Notes under the pieces: model-generated
What the model was told of the DNA's origin: nothing
What the model saw: only the letters and a program-made list of their open reading frames with translations
Database searches by the model: none
Part shown: positions 10,671 to 22,758 of the stretch, one piece after another
How the letters are laid out: every line of letters begins with the position of its first letter
How positions within the stretch are numbered: position 1 is the first letter of the stretch
Program-made: the position numbers and the translations under genes
Source: Serilophus lunatus
Lineage: Eukaryota; Chordata; Aves; Passeriformes; Eurylaimidae
Direction: 5' to 3'
Assembly (NCBI GenBank): GCA_013399895.1
Contig: VXBA01003818.1
Coordinates: 411,293 to 475,292 of the forward strand
DNA length: 64,000 bases

Positions 10671-13389
10671 CCACGGGTGGTTTTCCTGGAGGAAGGACTC
10701 CACACCGACACGGCTCTTTAATGGGCTTGTCGCAGGCGGGGTGTCCTCCGGAGCAGATGGAGTTAGCATCCACTGGGATCTGCCAGACACTTCTGCTGAT
10801 ACCCTCTGCTCTGATTTATTGTGTTAGAAGGTTTCAAGGTCACATTGAGATTCTGGTGGAACTAAATTAAACCCATGACTCATTATATGCTTGGTCAAAC
10901 ATTCTTTTTCTGTCTTCTCGTAGCCCCTGTAGCTAATAAGAAGAGATCAGTGAACTCTTGACAAATGATCTGAGAAAAAGGGTGAGGTATGAAAAGACAT
11001 CATGTGGAGAAACAAATTACAACCTATTTCCCCTAGTTTGGGATCAGGGTGTTTGGGGAGCACTGCTGGGAGGTCATACACCTCTCAAGCTTGGTAGATA
11101 TTTTCAGGAGGCTGAAAATTGAGCAGAACTTTCATTTCTTCCATTGTATCTTAGCTGGAGAAAGCACTGAAGGTACAGTGTGTGGTGAAACCTTATACTT
11201 CATGACTTACTAAGGGTTTAGCAGTATGACTCTATGAGTAACCAGGGCTGTTCGTCACATACAACTTTCTAACTCTTCTCATTAAATAAGGAAAAGAGAA
11301 AGTTCTGGAGCTAAGTATTTTGAAAACACTACTACTCTTTGCCTTGCTGTGCATAGGCAGTAATCCACATTCCTGAGGGAAAATCATCACTAAAAGAGCT
11401 TAGTCATGAATGTGATGACCACTATTGCAGGCTGATAGTTTTGGAAGAGGCACTGTATGAAAGAGGGATGGGCAAACAGAGAAAGTAATCAGAAATATGG
11501 TTGTAATTTGCACATGAAAGCAGAGAACCTGTGCTGTGCAAGCTCTGGTCCTGCAGAAGTATATCCATGATCATGGAAGAAATGGTTAAGCGTGTGCACG
11601 TATGCTTCTAAAATGTGAGGCTGTAGTTTTGTTGTTCCTTTAGGTATTGTGCTGGGTTAGACTGTGCAGGCTCAGCCTGTGAGATAAATTGTAAATGAAG
11701 AACCCAGACACTCAGATCTATGACTGAACTGACCCTGTTCCAAATCTTTGTAAGTAGGAATCCACAGGTCTTTGTAGACAGTCTTGATAATCTGGGTTTA
11801 TAGCATCGACATGACTTTGATAGGTGCAGCTCTGGGCCTGGGCAGAGCTCAGGTTTACTGTGTAGATGTCCTCCAGAACAACTCAGCCAACACATCTACC
11901 CACCTCTGTTAAGCTTCCTCTAGACAGCGTTTATCCCATGTATTTCCTTCTCTGTGCTGAGACAATGTCCAGTGTCTGTAAAGACATCAGTAATTGTTAC
12001 TGTACTCTTTATGCACAGTCAGTGTAGTAGTAATGAGAAACAAAATATTTTCTATAGACTGTGTGACCTGAATTCTTTTGCGGAGACATTCTTTGAAAAT
12101 AAATTCCTTATTTGGCCTGAGGAGTGCTTTGGAAAATTTGCTATAGATGCCAGCACTTTCCACTGCATTCTGTAAGACTATTTCACAAGGCAAGGGCGTC
12201 TGACGGTCTCTGGACGTACTAATTCAGGTGTAAGACCTTTGCTGAACATAGAGATATATGAAACAGTTCTCTACCTACTCTTTGGCAGATTTAGGCTGTA
12301 GAGAATGGTCTAAAGAGCCTTTCTCTCTAGTGAGAGCCTGGGACTCAATGAATGTGCAACTTGGTGGATACCCAGACTTCCAAGGGCAGGCTGCCCTAAT
12401 CTGACTCCTAGTCCTGATCCTGTGCTGTTCATCAGTTGCTGGATGTCCCTGAGGGATACTGAGTGATGATGCAGTTTAACATTGTCAGGGTCTGCCTCTT
12501 TCTTGGTCACATACGAAGGCTGCCTCTGTTTGTTGTCATCCATCTTCCCCTGGCATAGTGTTGCAGTGAGGGTTATGCTTGTTAGGCCAAAGCATAACAT
12601 GGCACAGGCTGGACATTGTGCATGAATGGAACGTTCACAGGTGGCCTCTTGGTGAGTGACCTTTTCTGAGCTGGCAGGGTTTGCCAGTGCCCATGGATCC
12701 TGGTAGTGCTGCATCCATGCCCAAGCTGTTCCTCTTTACCCAGCTCTGCCCAAGCCTCCCTGAGGAGTAAGTACAAGTACAAGCCAGAACTCTTTGTGTC
12801 TCACCACAGCCTGTTATGCTTTGCCTTGTTTCACAGTTAATACAGCCCCATGTTAGACCACAGCACTGGTATGACTTACCAGTACCTTGCTCAGTGCTCT
12901 TGCTCAGCAGTGGGCTGTTCCTGCAACTTGTGAAGTTCAGAGCTGCTGCTCACATGTGACACAGAGAGCTCTGGAAGGCATCTGATACGTATTTTTCACC
13001 CTTTACGCTGCCAAGCAGAACTCAACGCTTGAATATGCTCTGCATCCTGGTGTCCAAACAGGAAAGAATTGCTCCTGATAGTAAGCATTAGAGATTCAAG
13101 GATGCCCCGAGTTTTTAAAAGTACAGAGATTTAGCCATGTAATTCTCATTAAAGATAATAAGCAGCTAATAATGTGACACTTACAGTAGAAATCCATCTC
13201 CCTATGCTGTGCCTCCCAGCAACTGAGCAACATGTAGGTATCCTGCTATTATTTCTCAGTTCTTGGGAAGGGAAAAAAACAGGATGAAAGATTCATGCCA
13301 ATGCTAACATGTTTACACGCCATGTGGAACAGATACTGAGCTCTGAGAGATGTTAGACACACAACACAAGTTCCATTTGCCTTCCTGTC

Positions 13390-13408
13390 TTTTTTTTTTT
13401 TTTTTTTT
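13390..13408. repeat. Poly-T homopolymer, 19 nt
   Basis: Nineteen T residues in a row are followed by CCC and TTTTT. No retroelement body is recognisable on either side, so I call it a simple repeat rather than a poly-A tail of a retrocopy. Confidence 0.9.
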
Positions 13409-16400
13409 CCCTTTTTGTTTATCTATGGTCAAATTTTCACTCAAAAAAGTATGAAAGGAAGTTCTTAATGTAATTAATTCCTTTGGGTTTTGCAGTCATT
13501 TAAATTCAGTGAATAACTTTGGAAAATGTATCTTAACATACTAAAAATTATTCTCAGGATTTTATAAAAAGCCTCTAAATTAGTTTTTGTGGTTTGGATC
13601 AGTCCCTTCAGCTATCATACTGGGAATATAATCTGGATGATCACCAAGCAGTCTTCACATATACTGTTCAACAAAGAGAGCTTCAGATGTGCATAATTTT
13701 GTGATTATGGCATAGGATGGTCATGAGCATTCTCCACCCTCCTGTTCATTCTGTAGCACTGACTTCATATGCGGTGGGCTGTCAGTCCTCTAGCGCTAGA
13801 AATTAATTTACTTATTATTTACCAGTGAGACAGATGGATGCAGTGAATCTGAGATTTCAGTTCAGTTTGCTAAACAACAACAGCATTACATAAAATGTCA
13901 AATTGCAGGCCAATTCCTCATTACATTGATGTGGATATTTTCAGCTGGGACAGAACAGTAGCTAAAAATCTTGGATTCTTCTGTGAAAATATTCAAATAA
14001 AACATGTGTCTCTCCATTTAATTTCCAAATACACAGGTGAAAAGAGAGTTGCAAGAGTTGCCAGCAGCAAACATGAAAATGCAGGAAAAGGAAACCCCAC
14101 AATTTTCCATTCCATCATAGAGCAAATGACGCTTTGATAGATGGAGTGTCCAGAGTCCCAAAGGATAGGTATAGAATAGATACATGCACTCAGAGGTGGA
14201 GCCCTCCTGAATTCTGCATTGATTTCAAATAGCTCATCTGCAGCTGTTTCTAATCTCATCTAATCTAATCTATTTCAGATATTTATAAGATACCTATTAC
14301 TAGCACAGTGTGTGTGCAGCTGTAATTATGATCCTGTGATTCTCTTTCATATCTGTAATGTCAAAGTCTGCAAGACAATTTGTAGGAATATAGATTTTTT
14401 TTGTATACTAATGAGCTGCAATGAGCTTCCCCACAGTGTATCAAAACAGGAGTACTCAGTGCTTTACTGAGAGTGAAATAGTAGAGAAATGCCATCACCA
14501 AGATATGTAGAAGCAACTGCTACTTAAACTTTCAAAGGGGCCCATGGAATCTACACAAACTACAATAGAATTGTGAAAGGGTCGATTTTAGTTACATTCA
14601 CAGGACGTTTTCCTCTCTGTCGTCTCTTTTCTTGTATCTTCTTATCCAAATAGTTGGATATCCAATTCAGAAATTCTTTCATTTTATTGTCAGAGGTACA
14701 TTGTAATCCTTGACAGAAACTACTGATTTCTAATTTATCCTCTTTGTTAGTCAATCTTATTTGCCTATTAAAAAAAATATGTAGCCTTGTCTTTTTCTAT
14801 TTTTCTAGTGTTCATAGTAGTAATGAATTTCTTTTGTATTATTTAATCTTGTATTGAATATAATGAGTGTTGTGGAGGCACAACATCAATAAAATAGTTG
14901 AGATAAAAGCTCTAAATTCCTAGTTGACTCAAAAAACTGAAAGGGCCATTTTTCTTTCTCAAGACAGCAAGTCCAAATTTCATTCCAAACTCTCATCTGT
15001 AATTCCTCTATGGACAGCATTTCATGGGCAGGCTTCCTGCACTACATACAATTAGTGCTTCCACCAAGGTGTTAATCCATATATCATGCAACAGCAACTC
15101 AGACTATTTTCAGCAAGTGAAAAGCAGCATCAAAGAATCTGTATACGTGATTGTTTCTGAGTTCTGGGAGCAGCTTCACCTTCATTGATTTTTCACTACC
15201 ACACATTCTTGAAAACAGCAGAAGATGGTATAATCCACATAAAAATAACAGATATTCTTTCTTGTCATTGCAATTGTTGACTAGAATCACACTTGGTAGA
15301 AATTTTCAGGAGTTCTGCACTTACTGATGATAGAATTCTGGATAAGAAAAGCAGGAACAAATCTTACAGATACCATGATAAAGATCCACTCGCTGAGGCA
15401 CTTCTTTACAGCTGAGATCCATCAGATAAACCCAGTCAGTCCTGTCTCCCAAGACATGACAGAAGGAGTCAAGGCAGGCCGAATGAGGCTCCAATTGCAA
15501 TTCAAATATACTTTTATAAACCATGATTAGTGCTGCTAATCTCGCCTTGGTAAGCCAAAGACAATAACAACGAGGTTACTGAACACCTCGGGTATTATGT
15601 AATTCTCCTGCTTAGAAACTTGCTGGTGTGAGAGTGCTTTTGAAACCCATTAGTAAAACTGAACTTGCCAAATGAGCCTTCTCTAGGGAGAACAAAGTCA
15701 AATATGTGCCAGCATGGAGCCAGAGCCTGCCAGGGGCTGAGCACTCACAAATCCCATTGCTACCAGTGAGAGCTAAGGACACAAAGTCCTTCGTGTAACT
15801 GAGCTCTGTAAAATGAACTAATAGCTGTGGAGCTGTCTTTCCCATTGGTAACAATATTGTGCACTTGCTCATAACAGACCCAAACGTGTTGACTTGCACC
15901 AAACTGGGATGCCAGCCCTCTTGATTCTGACTGCAGACTTAGGAGAGGCCATGCTGCCCTCTGCTTCACAGTGTCTGACTGACCAGGAGGGCACTCACCA
16001 GCACCGAGTTAGGGCAGACTGGGGGACCACTCATCTCTCTTGTCTAGTTCATAAAGCCAGTTTTGAACTTTTCTTCACCAGAAGATGGTGATCCTTTCAC
16101 ATGAACAACTGTTGAGAGAGGGGAAAAAATAGATGAGCTGTGTCAAAAGGCACAATGTATTTTCAACAGAGGATGGAAACAGTGGATACTGGTGAAATTA
16201 GAAATGGCTCTTTGAGAATAACTATCTACAGAAAAAAAAGTTTAAAATGAGGAAAGGGGGGATTTTATTTCATCATTAAAAGCATCATGGAGAAAAACAA
16301 ACAGTGAAGACACTGTTGCTTGTGGGCTGGCTTTTTAAATATTAATGGAACGTCACAGAACAAGAGTTTCTTTTATTTTTTTTTTATCCCAGCTCCCTGC

Positions 16401-19400
16401 TTTCAAGGTTCTTGTGTGAACATGCAGCAGTTTGCAAGGCTGTGAAATTATCAGACCTGGACCAATGCCAGTACAAACCAATTTATTGAGGTCCAGCAAT
16501 TAACTAAAACCTAGAAAGCTTGATTAATTGTGGCACTGCTCAGCAGGGAACACTGAGGAAAAAAAATCAGACTTAACTCCATGCAGTGTCTCTGTTCCAT
16601 ATACCAATTTACACTATATGTAAAGAAAAGTTTCTTGTCTGTAAATACCCTTAGTATACTCTTTTGCACTATGTACAAAGAACAATTACAATGCCATGTA
16701 AGAAAATGCTAGTTGGTGGTTCTCTGGATAATCATTTCATAATAGCTCTTATCCTATTACAATTTCTTTGCTGCTGAATTAATATCTCATTGTAACCCCA
16801 ACAATGGGATATATTATTTTAAAACATTGTTTTGTTAAGCTTCTCTCTGGAGGGATATATTGAGAATCCAGCACCACTCTGCTTCTTTATATTTCCTCAA
16901 ACATTAATATGTGTGAGAAAGATGAGGATTTGGTAGCTGTTCAGAATTATTTAGGCTAGAAAAGCAGCAAACAAAAAAGTTGAGCTGAGAAACAATTTAC
17001 CAGGGCAGAGTGTGTTGACTGAAATGAAATACAGTAGTCTGAGGAGACAGACATTATGAGAAGCAATTACAAAGTGTAATTTAGGTGTTAACTGATTTTA
17101 CTATGATAGTGTTAACAAATAGTGTCCACATTGGTTTTTTTATTGTAGGGCTTATTATTAAACTCTATGCATAAGCCAGAATTTTAAAATCTCATTCCTA
17201 GATGCATTAGTGGCACATGAATCACCTTTAGTAGAGATATCTGAGAAGAAAGTAAATATTCCAGCTCAGTGTAATACACTGCTGCACTGTATTTTAATGG
17301 GTAGCACAAAACATTAGATCTAGTTATTCATCTTAGTTCCTCTTAAATCAAAATAATTCAGTTGCTAGTAATGCAAAAAAAAGCTGTCTGAAGATAAATA
17401 AGTAGTGGTAAAAGAATCATCACCCCTGCCCAGTGACAAGGAAAAGAAAGATACATGCAAATGTTTTTACCTTTTCAACATCATTTTGTATCCTAATCTG
17501 CATCCAACCGCGACACTGTCACATTCTCAGATTTAAAGAGTGCAATCTGCAGACAGGGCTAAATCACATTAGGCAGCGGTGATAATAGAGCCCGGGCATG
17601 CAGAACATCCAGGCAGGCATCTAGCCGGGGCTGTGGGGTGATTTGGGACATTCAATGAGGTAGGAAGGGCTGTCTCCTCCAATTTCACTGTATTTATTGG
17701 GGATTTAATGTATTTTTTTAAAGATATTTGCAGTGGAAATCAGTTTGTCGGAGGTCATCTAATTGAATCTACAGCCCTGGCAACCCTTTACAAAGGCTGC
17801 CAGGAATGACCGAGTTGCTAATGTTTAACTGTGAATACCCAGCAGGGGTCCTCCACAGGCCTGAATACAGTCAATTATGTTATTTTTCTAAATATTAGTG
17901 ACTCAGCTGTCTCTGCTTGTGAAGAGTTGCCAGGGTCACAGATACAATCAGACAGATCCTCCCCCCGCTTCACTTCTAAGAGATGAGGAGAGTCTTTTAA
18001 ATATCGCACCGAATAATCCCGAAGAAGAGGGAAGGGCTCTCCGAGGCTCTGCTGCTTCTCCAGGGTGGTTGCATTTGGGCTCGTTGGTTTGTGGGGTTCC
18101 AGGGGGCCACGTTCCAGTGTGTAAGTGCCTGGGGGAAGCACTGCCTGGCGTAAGGAGCCTCACAGGTCTGTGAAATAAATGCAGATTTCACAGTTTAGCT
18201 CAGTAGGCACTAGGACTGAGATGTGACAAAAGACAGAGGTGCCAATCGCTTGTCTTACCCTTTTAAAACTTTTTTGTTCTCGCTGTCTTCTACAGTCCCC
18301 CCCGCCACCACCTCTCATCGTGCTCCAAATACCTCTCTGGAAGGAATGTTTCTATGTACTGTAACAATTCAGTTTTCCATTTTCCTCATGACTGACAAAC
18401 ACAGAGTGGTGGCTAAGGAGAGTATCCATGGTCCTGAGTGTTCTTCACTGGGACTTACAGATGGTCCAACAGCCCTGCTCCTTTGCCCTCTACACAGAGC
18501 TCTGAAAGAATTTTAGGGTTTTGTTTATAACTTCCTTAGTTGTTTTTTTTAAAAGGCTCTTTTCCAAAGCCTAGCCTTCTCCAGCAACAGCATCCCTCTC
18601 CCCATTCTCCACAGCTCAGCTCTTCTTATCTGATCAACAGTTTTTGGCAGAAACAAAAAAATCCTTCTAAGAGCATTTGAGTGCCAGTGCATCTTTTTGG
18701 CCTAAGATTGAGGTAGTGCTTAGGAGCTGGCAAAGTTTCCTAATTTACTGCTGTTAAATTGTATCCAACTTTAGGAATATTATGTGGATGTGGCCAATCT
18801 CCAGCTATTTTGAATCCATTGCAAATACTTTGCCAGCATGTGTCCAAGTATAATCCAATTTCGATGTTTTTAATGCTGATACAATTTCCCTATAAGTACC
18901 TTCAGGCATGGCATCTAAACTGCAGTGAGCAAGAGTTCAGCTGTTTGGAGGCCAAGTCCCAGGAGAGGAGACCTTTATTCTTTTGTCTGTCCTAGAGGTG
19001 AAAAGCCCACACTGGGTCTCTAGTCCCCAGTGATACTACATCTCTGACTTGTTGAACATATGCAGTATGTATGTAACACACACATGTGTGAGCGAAGATC
19101 GAGACATCTAATTGGAATGAGCAGAAAATCCCCAGTCACTTCAGATTGGGATACCCGATGTAGCTGGATTAAACTGCAGTGAAAGCAGAACTGAAGTTTC
19201 AAATGTTTCAGTACTGCAGAGAACTTGACTTTGAAGACAAGATAACTGGACACTATCGAAAGGGTGTCTTTGTAGCTTGTTCTTGCTATAAAAACAGGGA
19301 GGAACCCAAGCCACCTTCTGTTAAAGCTGGAGTTTCCCTGCCTGAAGCTCCCCTACGGAGAAACAAAATAACCCAGCGAGGGAGGGTAGGCTGGCTGTGT

Positions 19401-22400
19401 TTAGACAGCCTGTCCTGATCTGCATGTGCTTCTCAGGAGGAGGACTTCCCTAGGAAGGTTTTGATGTCTGGCTAATTATCAAGGCCAATGTCTCCCTTCT
19501 TTAGGAGGATATGGTTTGAGGCAGTAGCTGTGGCACTCAAACTAAAGAGGAGATGGTTTCCTCAATGCTTTAATTTTTAATTTGTTGCTTTCTTCCCAGA
19601 TTGTCATGATGGGCAAATACATAAGGTTAAATACTGTCCTCAGGCACTAATAAGGAAATTGTGGAAAATGGGAATCTGGATGTTACTTATAATTTAAAGT
19701 TATATGTGACCTGTTTTGATTGCAGAAACAATCAGGTCAATAGAATCCTGTCTTAAACTCCAGGTCATCCAAGTATTCGTCAATGCTATAAGCAGCTGAA
19801 AAACCAAAAAGAGAAATGGAGACACTTTTAATTTCTGTTTCAGCAAACACACTTTTTTTTTTTTTTCTATTGACAGTGGCATCCCTAACTGTTAAAAAAA
19901 CTTCCTTGTTAGCTGTTCACTAGTCTTCTACAAAGATCCTTTAAAAAAGAAAGGAGATGCTGATACTGAAAAAAAATTAACACCCACACAAAATCCCCAA
20001 AACTGGGTAAAAGTGTTTTAAAAAGCCAATCTTGTGCTTCCTATTCCTTTCACAGGCCACCTTCCAAACTTACACAAGGCTAACTTGTATTACAAGTCAT
20101 GGATTAACAGAGAAAGGTGCTCTAAAGGAGACCTATTTGAGTTATCTTTAATATTAAAAGCAGAATGTTTGTTTTCTTTAATATAGAGGGGAACACCAAT
20201 AAAAACACCAGTGAAAGAGGCCAGTATTACTGGATCACATGTCTGCTTTTATCTCACAGCAGAGTTATAGTAGAACGATTTTTGCTTGGAAACTTGAAAG
20301 CTGGACTGCATCCTTTCATGCTGAAATCATATCTCCTGCAAGGATTATTGGAGGATATAATGTTTCCTTCAGCTCCTTATTTTCTCCACTCCTGAACTTG
20401 GACTCCTGACCTCAACTTCTCTCTAGTTATGACCAAGTATTGGCCTTCAATTGAATAGCTGAGCTTTTTACAATCAGATCAGCTCCTGCTCTTGTAATTT
20501 CAGACTCATTTTGTGACATTGATATTGTAGATCTTAATTAAAAGCCAAACGTTTTATATCTTGGGTAATGACCATACAGGAACTGCCAGGTTTTTCTCCC
20601 ATGTGCGTAACCATCCAAAACATTCAATATGTGTGACTGGAGTCGGAGGAGTTGTGCACAGTTTGCACTGGGGCCCCCTTTTCCTCTGTGTGTCCCTTCT
20701 GCAGCACAGCTCTGCACCTGTGCTTTGCTCTGGGCAGTCACAAAGGCTGGTCCATGAATGGCAGGTAATTCAGGGTTCATGGTAGCTGAGTCTGGAGCCG
20801 CTCATTAGCTGAACAACTAATCAGGCAGAAATCTGTAGGGCTCTGCAGTTAATTACAGGGCAGGGTTAGATGGTGGGTACTAAAAATATCTGTTCCTTGG
20901 CTATGCCACTGTCCCCTGCCAGCACCAGTGGGGGTTAATTGCACTGGATTATCTGCACAGATAAGGTTAGATGTACTATTCAGCAGAGTACAGAATCTGG
21001 GAAGCCTTCTGTTCATGGGACCCATGATTTTTTAAATTGTTCTTTATTAATTGGATATGATGTGCCTTGTGCTTTCACTGAAGAGAAAACAGGGAGATTG
21101 GAATTTGGTTGTGGAGCTACACTATCAGCTGCAGTGTACAGCTATTGATCTAGTAGACAACAAATATGAATGTCTTTGAATGTGTGAGACACCAAAAAAG
21201 ATGTTGGAATATGCTCCTGAAATCAGACAGCACTGGGCTTGATATAGTCATTTGTTATCACTGTAACAACTAGTTCATGAACATTTCTTAGTTGTGTGAG
21301 TGTGAAAATAAGGATAACCAGGTACCTCTGCTATATCATCCTGTAAAAACTTGGCCTTTTGTAAATAAGCCACAGCCTTGCCATACATGAATTACTTTCT
21401 GGTGAAAGTGGGACTTTTAGAGTATTCTTCAAAACACACATTGAGAGAAGGTCACTTAGTGGAATCTTTCAAGTTGGTTAAACTATTTTCCAGAACACAA
21501 AATATGCCTGAAGAAATGGGGCTGCTAGTGAAGTTTTGCCTTGGAATATAACAGACACTATCTTCACTCTGAGTAAAATCAATGGCAGAAGTGTCTCTGG
21601 TATAAATGGAAAAGGAATCAGTACCTATCAAAGAGCATTAAGCAGATTTACCAGTATTTGAATTGCCAGAACAGATGAGGACAGTTCAGAAGGTTTTTCA
21701 CAGACACAAATTACGTATTTGGAAAAAATAACATGTAAAAAGGGATGTGTTTTGCAAAGCTATTTATGCCTTTTGACTGACAACTGACTGTAAACCAGTT
21801 ACTCCAGACTAGCCATCCTCTTAGGCTAAGTAGTTCATAGGAGGAATTACCTTAACTAGTGCATTTGTTTTCTCAGTGTAACCTTCTAGTGGTAGTGAAA
21901 GTACAATAAATGGGCCTGTCATTCACTGTGTCGTGAATAATTAACTTATTAAACAAATCTAACAGAGAATGTAAAACACTTCAAGCACTAAAAGGAGGCA
22001 TTAACCATTGCTAATTAAAATTGAGCTTGCAGATGCCGCATTCTTTTAGCGGAAATGTAGGAAACACTGTCCCTTAGTGGTGGTGGGGAAGTATCGCTTA
22101 GGAAATAGCTGCGTAATTACTTGTTCATCTCAGTGTGTACGTTGTGGTGAATGTCTTTGTTGCTGGCAATTAACAGCAGCACAGAGCGTGCAAAGCCTTG
22201 AGTTATGTCCTGACATTGCACACAAACTAATGGAGTCTGGAAAAAGAAGGCCAGCAGTACTCAGAGGTTGTTTATTTTCAGAACAGGCTGAAAAGTACAA
22301 GAATTTGATCCTGACATAGTTTGTACCCCAGTGAGTGCCTCACTTTTACACCAGTGCTGCTGAACTTACCATGTGACATCCTCATACTTTAAGAAAATAA

Positions 22401-22734
22401 CACCTTCTGTTTCTATTGCAGCTGATAAAAAACTGGAGTGCATTTGGGCAGGCGTGGCACAGGCACACAAAACGATGTTTTTTCCTCTTGGCATCCAGGC
22501 TTTCTCACTGCCTTTGAGAGAAGGCATTTCTGGGCTTCAGACACTCCTCTGGAGAAACTTGCTTCTTTTTCTCTGTGCTGCCATGGCCTGTAGATAGTCT
22601 GATGATTCAGTCTCCAGGGCTGTGTAGTTTGCCTGCAAGAAACTCATTGTCACTTAAAAATGAGGAGTTGTCATTTTCTACATTTATCTATTCAACCTAA
22701 CAGATGTAATTGCCTTGTGAGGATAGTAAGACTA

Positions 22735-22758
22735 TTTACACATGTATTTACACATGTA
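22735..22758. repeat. Direct tandem duplication of a 12-mer
   Basis: TTTACACATGTA occurs twice in tandem. It is a short slippage-type repeat in intergenic DNA. Confidence 0.85.

Noticed and set aside
9340..10790. Long overlapping open frames of 477, 413 and 240 codons on both strands in the first CpG island
   Set aside because: They arise because stop codons are rare in very GC-rich DNA. The products are Arg/Pro/Gly/Ala-rich low-complexity sequence, open on both strands, and they read through the CHRDL1 exon 1 donor.
12310..12782. Minus-strand open frames near 12.3-12.8 kb
   Set aside because: Two short frames in different registers with no domain, splice context or codon bias. Treated as chance.
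15099..15969. Series of short minus-strand open frames at 15.1-16.0 kb that together could suggest a decayed gene
   Set aside because: They lie in separate registers with comparable plus-strand frames, and no translated segment matched a family I know.
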